Shown here: piece by piece, positions 43,547-53,116 of the stretch
Layout of the letters: the number at the start of each line of letters is the position of its first letter
Numbering within the stretch: position 1 is the first letter of the stretch
NCBI GenBank assembly: GCA_965247375.1
Contig: CBDFHU010000034.1
Location: 19,725-83,724, forward strand
Direction: 5' to 3'
Length of the DNA: 64,000 nucleotides
Origin: Arsenicibacter sp965247375
GTDB taxonomy: Bacteria; Bacteroidota; Bacteroidia; Cytophagales; Spirosomataceae
Notes under the pieces: model-generated
The model's database searches: none
What the model was told of the DNA's origin: nothing
The model's input: the letters and a program-made list of their open reading frames with translations, nothing else
Made by a program: the position numbers and the translations under genes

Positions 43547-45061
43547 ATGACCTCTACTGTAAAGGCGCTGCTGCGCCCGCACGGGCTACAAATAGCCCTT
43601 GCCACCCGATTTGTGGCCTTACTGGCCGGTTTAGCCTTGTTGACAACGGCTTGTAAGAAAGAAACAGAACCAACACCGGCCGGCATCGTAACGGCTGTGG
43701 CCGGTCCCGACCAGCAGGTGCAGGTTGGGCAGGTGGTAACGCTCGACGGCAGTGCCTCTACCGACAGCAAAGGCAAGCCGCTGACCGCGCAATGGGCCTT
43801 TGTCCGCAAACCCGCCAAAAGTACGGCTACACTTCAGAGCCCGACTACCCTGAAACCAACCTTTACACCCGACGAAACGGGTGAGTATGAATTGGAATTA
43901 ACCGTATCGGGCGAGACCGGAAAAAGTACCGATAAGGTACTGGTAACGGCCGCCGTGGCCCAGCCGCTGGCCATTACGGCCAATATCGCGGTAAAAACGG
44001 TCCTGACCGACCGCGTGCTGAATCCGGAACTGCCGGATTATATTGTCACCAAAAGCATTGCGGTTAACCACGAACTGACAATTAATCCGGGTGTTGTGAT
44101 TGCCTTTGAACGCGATGCACGGCTGGATATCAACGATAACGGCGGAATTATCATTGCTAAGGGCGAAGCGGCCAAACGGATCCGGTTTGTCGGCGTTGAG
44201 AAAACAAAAGGCTTCTGGGCCGGCATCATGCTCTATTCGGGTAGTAATGCCAATGTGTTTGAGTATGTGGATGTGATGCATACCGGCAGCCGTACCATGC
44301 TCAGCACTATCAAAGCAGGGCTTGCGTTCTTCGGCTCCTCAAAAGCACAGCTTGCCCTGCGGAACAGCGTGTTTACACAAAACGACGGCTACGGCATCTA
44401 TGTTCAGGACGGTGGTATCCTGCGTGAGTTTGCGGCCAATACGTTTACCGGCAACACAGAAGCAGGAATATTGCTGAATGCCGAAAACGTAGCCAAACTG
44501 GATGCCGCTTCGGTATTTACCGGCAGCAATGGCCGGAATGTCGTAGAAATCAGCTCGTCTGCGGTGAAAAGTGGCGCGGAAGTAACGTGGGCTGGCTTTG
44601 CCGATAAAACACCGTACCGCGTAACAGGTACTGGTCTGACGGTAGATACCGGTTTTAAACTGAGCCCTGGCGTCGTGCTGGAGTTCGCACGGGATGCGAG
44701 CATGATGATCAACAGCGGCGGGTATCTGTCGGCTGTCGGAACGACCACGAATAAGGTAGTGATTACCGGAGCAAACCGGACCGCGGGTTACTGGAGGGGC
44801 ATCATCTGCTACTCTGCCAGTGGTCAGAACGTGCTGGAGAACGCAGAGCTGAGCAATGCCGGCAGCACGGCAATTGTCTCCGGCAAAAAAGCCAATCTGG
44901 CTATTTACGGCAATCTGTCGACTTTTAGCGTTAAACAGTCGCTTGTCAGCGGCAGTGGTGGCTACGGCATCTTTGTGGCCTACGGGGCAAAAGCTAATGC
45001 CGATGTAAACACGGCGAATACCTTCGAAGGCAATGTACAGGGAGGACTCCTGAAAGAATAA
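43547..45061 (+). CDS. Lipoprotein with PKD-like domain and parallel beta-helix
   Basis: 504 residues. The lipoprotein signal has Cys in LTTACKKE. Residues of about 45-135 form a PKD/Ig-like domain (AGPDQQVQVGQVVTLDGSAS; GEYELELTVSG). The remainder is a right-handed beta-helix with a twofold repeat: 'INPGVVIAFERDARLDIND..G.I.A.G' and 'LSPGVVLEFARDASMMINSGGYLSAVG', and 'NDGYGIYVQDG' and 'GSGGYGIFVAYG'. Probably a surface polysaccharide-binding or adhesive protein; no catalytic residues can be named. It is followed by a strong terminator. Confidence 0.78.
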   Translation: MTSTVKALLRPHGLQIALATRFVALLAGLALLTTACKKETEPTPAGIVTAVAGPDQQVQVGQVVTLDGSASTDSKGKPLTAQWAFVRKPAKSTATLQSPTTLKPTFTPDETGEYELELTVSGETGKSTDKVLVTAAVAQPLAITANIAVKTVLTDRVLNPELPDYIVTKSIAVNHELTINPGVVIAFERDARLDINDNGGIIIAKGEAAKRIRFVGVEKTKGFWAGIMLYSGSNANVFEYVDVMHTGSRTMLSTIKAGLAFFGSSKAQLALRNSVFTQNDGYGIYVQDGGILREFAANTFTGNTEAGILLNAENVAKLDAASVFTGSNGRNVVEISSSAVKSGAEVTWAGFADKTPYRVTGTGLTVDTGFKLSPGVVLEFARDASMMINSGGYLSAVGTTTNKVVITGANRTAGYWRGIICYSASGQNVLENAELSNAGSTAIVSGKKANLAIYGNLSTFSVKQSLVSGSGGYGIFVAYGAKANADVNTANTFEGNVQGGLLKE

Positions 45062-45080
45062 GCTGCAACGTTTTCCGGGT

Positions 45081-45133
45081 AAAACAGCGTATCCTGAATT
45101 ACGACATACTGTAATTCGGGATACGCTGTTTTG
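45081..45133 (+). terminator. Rho-independent terminator
   Basis: AACAGCGTATCC and GAATTAC pair with GTAATTC and GGATACGCTGTT (one mismatch); the hairpin is flanked by AAAA and TTTTG. It ends the beta-helix lipoprotein transcript. Confidence 0.85.
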
Positions 45134-45290
45134 TGGGAAAAATCATATTTGTAGCTTTTATTGTCCCGTTTGGTAGAAACAGCTGACCATTCACGAAGAA
45201 AACTAACCTATATGTCAAAAAGGAATGCCAATTTTGATCCTATTGCCCGATTCTGAACGGCATCGGCATGGGTACAACCAGAACTAATGT

Positions 45291-46547
45291 ATGCGCATAA
45301 ACCTATACTGTTTATTTTTTTATTTGTTAATATGGCTGATGGCATCCTGCCGGTCTGAGACGTCTTCAATTAATCCAAATTCGCCGGAGTATCCGCGTGA
45401 AGGGACAGCAACCGGGACGGGGGCTGCCATGGGTACTGCCTCAAGTCTGGTTATCGGTCCGGAAGGGGGGACACTCACGCTCAGCGGTGGTAAAGCGACC
45501 CTGGTTATTCCGGCAGGGGCCGTGGATAAGCAAACGACATTTACGCTTCAGCCAATTACGAACCTGGCACCGAACGGCATGGGCACCGGCTACCGGTTAT
45601 TGCCGGATGGGCTTAAATTAGGCAAAGCCGCTTCCCTTGCCGTCGCTTATACTGATGCGGAGCTGGCAGGTAATACGGCCGGCATGATCGGGATGGCGCA
45701 GCAGAGAGCCGATAAAGTCTGGTATACTTCCATTGGCCAGCAGGTTGACGGAGCCAGCCGGACTGTGACAACGCCTGTAACTACCCTGGGTGACATCGCT
45801 TTATACCGTCAGTATGCGCTGGTCGATGAGTCAGAGTCTGAGAGCGACTGGGTGGTTTATTACGGGGCAACGATGCGGTTACTCGTTTCGGAACTGGCAC
45901 CGATGGCCGTCAACAACGGAGAGCCGCTCCGCCGTATAACCGCTACAGCCGCCGCCATCACCTGGGGGCTTGACGGGCACGGCAAACTGACCGGCACCGG
46001 CCTGGGCGGTACGTATGTGGCACCAACGTACCATCCGGAACAGAATCCGGTGACGCTGACCGTAAGCGTGCCAACCGGCAAGGGAGGGGCGCCAGTAGCG
46101 CTGAGCCGGCCGGTATACGTAGGTATGGGATACATCCGCTACACCCTCGATGGCAAAACAACGCTCTGCACCACGGTCAGCCTGAAAGAGTATACTAACA
46201 GCTATTCAACGATTTTGGGTGCAAGTGATACCACTCCCGTGAATCTGACCTTCCGGACTACCGGTGCCGGTACGCTGCCGTTCGGCGATTACGTAGCGCT
46301 CGACAACCGGAGCGGGCTGGTGGTTTGCCGGCCCTCGGGCAGCAACATGGAATGGTTCGATACACGCGGTGATTGCATGGGGCTGCGGTATGCGTCGGGT
46401 CAGCTGAATGTTAGTCAATACACAAAAAATAAAGTCATAAAGGGTAGCCTGACCGGTACGCTTATTCCGCGCGGCAACGGATGCAGCACTAATGGTCCGG
46501 CTATCAGCGGGGAGTTTCTGGTAAAAGTTCCGGCTTCGGCGCAATAA
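45291..46547 (+). CDS. Lipoprotein with ZU5-like domain
   Basis: 418 residues. Lipoprotein signal (LIWLMASCRSE). Residues of about 50-165 match the ZU5 fold pattern (GPEGGTLTLSGGKATLVIPA, then AVDKQTTFTLQPI and the DGLKLGKAASLAVAYTDAEL strand). The rest is beta-rich without a recognised family (LGGTYVAPTYHPEQNPVTL suggests a bacterial Ig-like stretch). Likely surface exposed. Function unknown. It ends in a strong terminator. Confidence 0.75.
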   Translation: MRINLYCLFFYLLIWLMASCRSETSSINPNSPEYPREGTATGTGAAMGTASSLVIGPEGGTLTLSGGKATLVIPAGAVDKQTTFTLQPITNLAPNGMGTGYRLLPDGLKLGKAASLAVAYTDAELAGNTAGMIGMAQQRADKVWYTSIGQQVDGASRTVTTPVTTLGDIALYRQYALVDESESESDWVVYYGATMRLLVSELAPMAVNNGEPLRRITATAAAITWGLDGHGKLTGTGLGGTYVAPTYHPEQNPVTLTVSVPTGKGGAPVALSRPVYVGMGYIRYTLDGKTTLCTTVSLKEYTNSYSTILGASDTTPVNLTFRTTGAGTLPFGDYVALDNRSGLVVCRPSGSNMEWFDTRGDCMGLRYASGQLNVSQYTKNKVIKGSLTGTLIPRGNGCSTNGPAISGEFLVKVPASAQ

Positions 46548-46573
46548 GCTCCCGCAGCTACTAAAACACAGGG

Positions 46574-46617
46574 CAGGGCTCCGTCAGCTAGTATATGCTG
46601 ACGGAGCCCTGTTTTTT
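46574..46617 (+). terminator. Rho-independent terminator after the ZU5 lipoprotein
   Basis: Perfect 15-bp stem CAGGGCTCCGTCAGC/GCTGACGGAGCCCTG followed by TTTTTT. Confidence 0.93.
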
Positions 46618-47008
46618 GTATGGCTGTAAATAACTACGAGTTCTATTTGTGGAAATAATTATATTTTATTGCATTATTCAGCTTTAACGCTTTTTGCCGG
46701 ATAAAAAGCGCTTATAGTGCTATGTCTCCTGAGTGTTGAATGTGTTGGTATTAATAAAAATATAGCAATTAATTATTGTAAATTTTTAAATAAATAAAAT
46801 AATGTTTTGATAAAACTGGTTATTGTGGAATTTATTTATAAAAATTAGAGTGTGTTAAAAATGAATTAACGGTTTGCTAATGTTGGCTTAAGTGGTTGTT
46901 TTAGTTAAATGTGACTACTCTGTTAGTGTCGATAATTAGACATTTAAGTTTTGTATTATTAAAAAAGTACTAAATATATTTTATCATAATATCTACTCTT
47001 ATTAATCT
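46618..47008. other. AT-rich 390-base leader upstream of SusC
   Basis: No gene is visible. The stretch is extremely AT-rich and probably carries the promoter and leader of the SusC operon. I do not find an exact TAnnTTTG with a spaced TTG. A half-site of the TAGTTAT motif (TAAATAACTA) occurs at about 46627-46636. Confidence 0.5.
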
Positions 47009-50000
47009 ATGCGGAACACATGTACAGCCTGCCTGCTGTGTATAGCGATGCTGTTGAGCGTCTTCAGCTATGCACAGGACCGATCTGTTAAAGGGCGCAT
47101 CCTGGCAAAGGATGGCGCCGGTTTGCCCGGAGCCAACGTGCTGATTAAAGGCACCGACCGTGGCAGTACAACGAATGCAAACGGAGAATTTACCCTGTCG
47201 GCACCGGCTAACTCGGTGCTTATCGTTTCGTTTATTGGCTATAAGCCTCAGGAGATCGCTGTTGGTACTAAAACAGCCATAGAACTCACCCTGGAGGAGG
47301 ATGCGTCGATTCTGGGCGAGGTGGTCGTTACGGCCCTCGGTATTACCCGGGAGAAAAAAGCGCTGGGTTACTCGGTGCAGGACCTCAACGGCAAACAACT
47401 GACACAGGCACGGGCGACTAACTTCGTCAATGCCTTGTCGGGGAAAATTGCGGGTGTCCAGATTACCGGCTCTAACGGGGCGCCCGGGGCGTCGTCTCGG
47501 ATTCTGATCCGGGGCGCAAGCTCCATCGGCAGTAATAACCAGCCCTTGTTTGTCGTCGACGGGGTACCGATTGATAACGGCAACTATGGCTCCGGTACGG
47601 GGATTGATTACGGCAACGGCGCGGCTTCGCTGAACCCCGACGATATCGACAATGTAAGCGTGCTGAAAGGACCGAGTGCGGCCGCCTTGTACGGTTCGCG
47701 CGGGGCTAACGGGGTAATTCTGATTACCACCAAGAGCGGTAAAGGCAGTAAGGGGATCGGGGTTTCGGTCAATACCAATACCGCATTTGACAAACCGTTC
47801 CGGCTGCCGGAGTGGCAAAACGAATACGGACAGGGTAATAAAGGCCGTTTCTCGTTTGTCGATGGTACAGGAAAAGGCGTTAACGACGGGGTGGATGAAA
47901 GCTGGGGACCTAAACTGGATGGCAGCCTGATTCCGCAGTTCGACTCGCCGGTGGCCGCCGACGGCACGCGGACACCAACGCCGTTTATTGCGCACCCCGA
48001 CAACGTAAAGAATTTCTTTGAAACCGGCCGTACGCTGACCAACAACATCGCCATTACGGGCGGCAGCGACAAAGGCGATTTCCGCCTGTCGTTTACCGAT
48101 CTGAACCAGACCGGTATCCTGCCTAATACCGACTACAAACGCCGGACGGTGTCGCTGAATGCGGGCTGGAACCTGACAAATAAACTCAGTGTGCGGGCTA
48201 CGGGCAACTACGTGGTCGACGGCAGCGACAACCGGACGAACTGGGGGCTGTACTTTATCTGGTTCGGCCGTCAGGTCGATATGGAAAAACTGCGTAATTA
48301 CCAGGCACCGGGCAGTATCTATCAGTACAACTGGAACTATAACTACTGGACCAACCCGTATTACGTACTCAACCTGAGCACCAAAGCCAACGAACGGGAC
48401 CGCATATACGGCAACCTGGCGGCAACCTATAAATTTACGCCCTGGCTGACGCTGACTGCCCGTACCGGCACCGACGTATATGAGGACCGTCGCAAAACGC
48501 GCAACGCCGCGCGGATCGATAACCTGAACGGAGCGAAGCAGTACGACAGCTACAATGAAGAGCAGATTTTCATACGTGAATCAAACTCCGATTTTCTGCT
48601 GAATGCCACGCATAAGTTCGGTGATATCGACGTGACGGCCAATATCGGGGGCAACCACCGCCGGAACTACTACCAGCGTAACTACATGGGAGCGACCGAA
48701 CTGGCTATTCCGCGGGTCTGGAACTTGGGGAACTCACGGCAGGCGAAGGTGGCTGAGAACTCATTCACCGAAAAAGTGGTCAACAGTGTATATGCGTCGG
48801 CTAACCTGGGTTTCCGTAATTACCTGTTCGTAGACCTGACGGCCCGGAACGACTGGTCGAGCGCCCTGCCGGCCAGCAACCGCTCGTATTTCTATCCGTC
48901 GGCGGCGGTCAGTGCGGTGCTGACCGATATGTTTAACCTCAGCTCGCCGGTGTTGTCGTTTGCCAAAGTGCGGGCCGGTGTGGCGCGGGTAGGTAACGAT
49001 ACCGATGCGTACCGGCTGGTGCAGGCGTACAAATACGAAAACCCGTGGGGTAGTACGCCGACCTTGTCCGAAAATAATGCCATGCTGAACGCCACCCTGA
49101 AGCCTGAGCTGACCAACTCCTACGAAGTGGGCGCTGAGGTAAAGCTGTGGCACAACCGCGTGGGTGTCGACGTGACGTACTACAACAAGCAGTCGTTTAA
49201 CCAGATTCTGGATGTAAATATCTCACAGGCAACCGGATTTGTGTCGAAGCTGCTCAATGCCGGTCGTCTGGAAAACAAAGGAATAGAAGTGCAGCTGAGC
49301 GTAACACCGTTGAAAACCAACGCCTTCCAGTGGGATATTGCGCTGAACTGGGCGCAGAACCGCAACAAGGTAATCGAGCTGGCGGAGGGTTTGACAACAT
49401 ATACGCTCGGCACGATGCGGGGCATGTCGATTGAAGCACGGGTTGGCCAGCCATACGGTACCTTCTTCGGGCAGGGCTTCCTGCGCGACCCGTCGGGCAA
49501 CATTGTGTATGACAAAAGCGGGTATCCGCAAATCGACCCGACACGGCGGATTCTGGGCAACTTTACGCCGAAATGGATCGGTGGCTTGCAGAACACATTC
49601 ACCTACAAACGATTCAGCCTGAGCACACTGATTGATATGAAACACGGCGGCGATATTTTCTCGCAGACGGTTAACATCGGCCGGTATACGGGTGTGCTGA
49701 AAGAAACGGCACTGGGCCGCGAGACCGGTATTGTGGGCGAAGGCGTGGTGAACATGGGCACCGCAACGGAGCCGAACTATGTGCCGAATACGACGCGGAT
49801 CAGCTCGGAAGAATGGCACAAGAAGTATTACTCGCTGACGAATAACGAAGCCACGATCTTTGACGGCAGCTTTGTGAAACTGCGCGAGGTGAAGTTTACT
49901 TACATGCTGCCGGGGCAGTTTATCAAGCGCCTGCCGTTCCGCGATCTGGCGGTGTCGGTCGTTGGCCGTAACCTGGCGCTGCTGCACAGCAACGTGCCGC

Positions 50001-50111
50001 ACATCGACCCGGAAACCAGCTACTACAACGATGGTAACCTGCAGGGTCTCGAAAACGGTCAGATTCCGACCCACCCGTTCTGTTGGCTTCAACATCAGCT
50101 TCAACTTGTAA
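47009..50111 (+). CDS. SusC/RagA-family TonB-dependent transporter (3' end shifted by one inserted base)
   Basis: About 1033 residues: signal peptide (LLSVFSYAQ), carboxypeptidase-regulatory-like domain (VKGRILAKDGAGLPGANV), TonB-box-like GEVVVTALGI, plug (ILIRGASSIGSNNQPLFVVD; LYGSRGANGVILITTK) and barrel. No STN domain. The conserved ending GLENGQIPT then continues out of frame. Dropping one C of ACCC at 50069-50072 gives TTRSVGFNISFNL and a stop at 50109-50111, the normal SusC end, five bases before the SusD start. Without that correction SusC and SusD read as one 1522-residue frame, which I do not believe. It forms an outer-membrane import pair with the next gene. Confidence 0.9.
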
Positions 50112-50116
50112 TCCCT

Positions 50117-51577
50117 ATGAAACGAATCGTAGCTTCATTCCGCTATAAATCATTGATTATCGCCGGATTACTGGCGGCTTCGGCCTGTACGGGCGATTTT
50201 GACAAGATCAATACCAACCCGAATGCGCCGTCGACGGCCACGGCCGACCTTTTTCTGCCGCATGGCATTCAGAGTGCTGTCGATGCCTATTGGGGTGGCT
50301 CACTGGGTATGGATATCGGCGACCTGATTTCGCAGTACTGGGCCCGTATCCAGTATACCGACGTTGACCAGTACACGATTACGAGCGACATCTACAGCGG
50401 GGCCTGGCAGACATTTTATGTGGAGGCACTGGCCGATTACCAGCGTATTTACAAGCTCTCCGTTGAAAATAAGAACCCGAACTATCAGGCCGTGGCGATG
50501 ATTATGCGCTCGTGGGTCTTTTCGCTGCTGACGGATGTTTACGGTGATATTCCGTACACCCAGGCGATTCAGGGGATAGAAGGTTTGGTACAGCCGAAAT
50601 ATGATACCCAGAAAGAGGTATATGCAGGGATCATCAAAGAGCTGAAAGCAGCTAACGACATGATTGATGTCACAGACAAGACCAAAGCCATTTCGGGTGA
50701 TATTCTGCTGGGGAATGATATGAACCGCTGGAAAAAGTTTGCCAATTCGCTGAGTCTGCGGTTACTGAACCGGATTGCGACCAGGACCGACGCCGGTTTT
50801 GATGTAAAAGCGGAAATCAACCGCATCCTGGCTGACCCGGCTAAATATCCGGTGCTGGCATCAAATACGGATAACATCCAGCTGAATTACATCGATGCGA
50901 CCAACAACAATAACCCGATTAATCAGAACCGCAAAACGCGTGATGACCACCGCGTCAGTGCTACGCTGGTAACCCGGTTACAGGCGCTGAGCGATGCCCG
51001 GCTGGCCGTATATGCCGATAAACCGGCCGACGGCGGTGATTACAAGGGCGTCCCCAACGGCTTGTCGAATGCCGATGCCAACGCCCTGGGCTTGTCGAAA
51101 ACCTCGAAAGTCGGCGCGTATTTTGTAGCGGCTACCGCGCCGGGCGTCATCCTCAGCTATGCCGAACTGCTGTTTATCAAAGCTGAACTGGCGTATAAAG
51201 GCATCACGGCCGCCGGCGATGTAGCAACGAATTATACCGGCGGCATTACGGCGTCACACAGCCAGTATAAACTGACGGTGGCACCGGCGTATCTGACGGC
51301 CAATGCCCTCAAAAGCGGTGCTGACGGATATACGCAGATTATGGAACAAAAGTGGATCGCGCTGTTCGGGCAGGGGGTTGAGGCATGGACAGAATACCGC
51401 CGGACCGGTATTCCGGCACTGAAGCCATCGGTCATTAACGTGAATGCCGGTATTATCCCGACCCGTTTACCGTATCCTGGCTCCGAAGAATCGCTGAATT
51501 ACACGAACTTTAAGGAAGCGCTAACGAAACAGGCTATTGCCAACGACATGAAATCGAAACTGTGGCTGGCCAAATAA
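50117..51577 (+). CDS. SusD/RagB-like nutrient-binding outer-membrane lipoprotein
   Basis: 486 residues from ATG at 50117. Lipoprotein signal (LLAASACTGDF), then FDKINTNPNAPSTATADLFL, typical of the SusD-like_2 branch. This is followed by the TPR-like helices (YQAVAMIMRSWVFSLLTDVYGDIPY), RWKKFANSLSLRLLNRIA, and a C-terminal IMEQKWIALFGQGVEAWTEY segment. It caps the SusC barrel and binds the substrate. Downstream peptidase and phosphodiesterase genes hint at peptide or phosphodiester ligands rather than plain glycans, but this is inference. Confidence 0.92.
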   Translation: MKRIVASFRYKSLIIAGLLAASACTGDFDKINTNPNAPSTATADLFLPHGIQSAVDAYWGGSLGMDIGDLISQYWARIQYTDVDQYTITSDIYSGAWQTFYVEALADYQRIYKLSVENKNPNYQAVAMIMRSWVFSLLTDVYGDIPYTQAIQGIEGLVQPKYDTQKEVYAGIIKELKAANDMIDVTDKTKAISGDILLGNDMNRWKKFANSLSLRLLNRIATRTDAGFDVKAEINRILADPAKYPVLASNTDNIQLNYIDATNNNNPINQNRKTRDDHRVSATLVTRLQALSDARLAVYADKPADGGDYKGVPNGLSNADANALGLSKTSKVGAYFVAATAPGVILSYAELLFIKAELAYKGITAAGDVATNYTGGITASHSQYKLTVAPAYLTANALKSGADGYTQIMEQKWIALFGQGVEAWTEYRRTGIPALKPSVINVNAGIIPTRLPYPGSEESLNYTNFKEALTKQAIANDMKSKLWLAK

Positions 51578-51623
51578 ACCCGTGCATGTGGTCAAATAAT
51601 TGTGTGGATAAATAATGATAATC

Positions 51624-51645
51624 GGGCGACCACATGGGGTCGCCC
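51624..51645 (+). repeat. GC-rich hairpin just before the dipeptidase start
   Basis: GGGCGACC (51624-51631) and GGTCGCCC (51638-51645) are exact reverse complements in an otherwise AT-rich spacer, ending 6 bases before the ATG at 51652. It could hinder ribosome entry or mark a dispersed repeat. Confidence 0.7.
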
Positions 51646-51651
51646 CTACGT

Positions 51652-52917
51652 ATGAACAATTTTTTTTATTCAACCTTCCTCGTCTGTCTGGCGACCGGTC
51701 AGTCGCCGGTCGTTGCACAGGACGACACTGCCTTGCTGAAAAAGGCACACAAGATTCACGAAAAAGCCTTTACGGTCGATACGCACGCGGATACGCCGAT
51801 GCTGTTGTCGCGCGGAGGCTTTGACGTCACCAAAGACAACGACGCACGGACGACCAACAGCAAAGTTGACTATCCGCGGATGCGCCGGGGTGGGCTCGAT
51901 GCCATTTTCTGGGCGGTGTATCTGGGACAGGGACCGCGTACGCCCGAAGGCCATGAAACGGCCCGGAAAAAGGCACTCAGTATTTTTGACGCCATTGATA
52001 ACACGCTGAAGGCTACCGCTTCGGAAGCCGAACTGGCTACGACGCCCGACGAAGGGTACCGGATCGGCAAAACCGGTAAGCGGGTGATCTACATCGGGGT
52101 CGAAAACGGGTACCCGATGGGGCATGACCTGTCGATGCTGAAGACGTTCTATGACCGTGGGGCACGCTACATGACACTCTGCCATTCCAGCAACAACGAT
52201 ATCTGCGACTCATCGACTGACCCGAAAGGCGCCGAGTATCAGGGCCTGAGTCCGCTGGGTGAGCAGGTGGTGGCCGAAATGAACCGGCTGGGTATGATGG
52301 TTGACGTTTCGCACGTATCGGATTCGACGTTTTATGACGTGATCCGGTTGTCAAAAGTGCCTGTCTTCGCCTCCCACTCGGGAGCGCGGGCTATCTGCAA
52401 TCATCCGCGCAACCTGACCGACGACATGCTGAAGGCACTGGCTAAAAACGGCGGGGTGGTGCAGCTGAATCTGCTGAGCGATTACGTAAAAACGATGCCG
52501 GCCAATCCGGAGCGGACAGCAGCTATGGATGCCTTGATGGCAAAATATGGCCTGAAAAGCCGCATGGGAATGGCCTCCCTGCCCGAAGAAGAGCAGAAAA
52601 AAGCACGTGCCGAATTCGCCGATATTAACAAGAAATACCCTGTTCAGCTGGCCACGGTGAAAGATGCTATCGATCACATTGACCACATCGTGAAGCTGAT
52701 CGGTATCGATCATGTGGGTATGGGTGCCGATTTTGACGGCGGCGGTGCCCTGGCCGATTGTTTCGACGTAAGCCAGTACGAGAATATGACGGTTGAACTG
52801 GTACGTCGCGGCTATTCAAAGAAGGACATCGAAAAAATCTGGAGCGGTAATTTCTTCCGGGTCATGAAAGCCGTTGACAAAGCAAAGGCTCCGGCAAAAG
52901 AAGTCGCCCTGCGCTAG
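51652..52917 (+). CDS. Exported membrane-dipeptidase-type peptidase (M19)
   Basis: 421 residues. Signal peptide (MNNFFYSTFLVCLATGQSPVVAQ). The binuclear-zinc ligands of M19 are visible: HADTP (His45, Asp47), the Glu of GVENGYP, the His of CHSSNN and HVSDS, then FASHSGARAI, and DHVGMGADFDGGG. It hydrolyses dipeptides, often including D-amino acid or beta-lactam-like substrates, in the periplasm. It lies 74 bases after SusD on the same strand, so it may process what the SusCD pair imports. An in-frame ATG six codons upstream overlaps the hairpin and is less likely. Confidence 0.93.
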   Translation: MNNFFYSTFLVCLATGQSPVVAQDDTALLKKAHKIHEKAFTVDTHADTPMLLSRGGFDVTKDNDARTTNSKVDYPRMRRGGLDAIFWAVYLGQGPRTPEGHETARKKALSIFDAIDNTLKATASEAELATTPDEGYRIGKTGKRVIYIGVENGYPMGHDLSMLKTFYDRGARYMTLCHSSNNDICDSSTDPKGAEYQGLSPLGEQVVAEMNRLGMMVDVSHVSDSTFYDVIRLSKVPVFASHSGARAICNHPRNLTDDMLKALAKNGGVVQLNLLSDYVKTMPANPERTAAMDALMAKYGLKSRMGMASLPEEEQKKARAEFADINKKYPVQLATVKDAIDHIDHIVKLIGIDHVGMGADFDGGGALADCFDVSQYENMTVELVRRGYSKKDIEKIWSGNFFRVMKAVDKAKAPAKEVALR

Positions 52918-52937
52918 ACAGATTACACGTACTGAAA

Positions 52938-52985
52938 GCGTCCTGATAATGACTGTTTTGGGCCGGTCGTTGTCAGGGCGTTTTT
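52938..52985 (+). terminator. Terminator after the dipeptidase
   Basis: GCGTCCTGATAATGAC pairs with GTCGTTGTCAGGGCG through 12 Watson-Crick and three G-U pairs and runs into TTTTTG, 20 bases past the stop. It separates the dipeptidase from the phosphodiesterase gene. Confidence 0.8.
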
Positions 52986-53116
52986 GTTGGGTATGGCAGG
53001 CTTCACGATTTCTTAATTATGTAGTTTTCCGGCAAAGCAGGAGATTTGGGCAATTAATACGCTTTTGTACCAGATCAACAGACGAACGGACTGCTGGTCC
53101 TTTCTTGTGACTCGCT

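Noticed and set aside
46970..47995. Long minus-strand open frame of 341 codons
   Set aside because: It is the antisense shadow of SusC, with Arg/Gln/Pro-rich composition and no recognisable domain.
47009..51577. A 1522-residue SusC-SusD fusion protein
   Set aside because: The junction lacks a linker and the normal SusC ending and stop appear once one inserted C is removed; the SusD part begins with its own lipoprotein signal.
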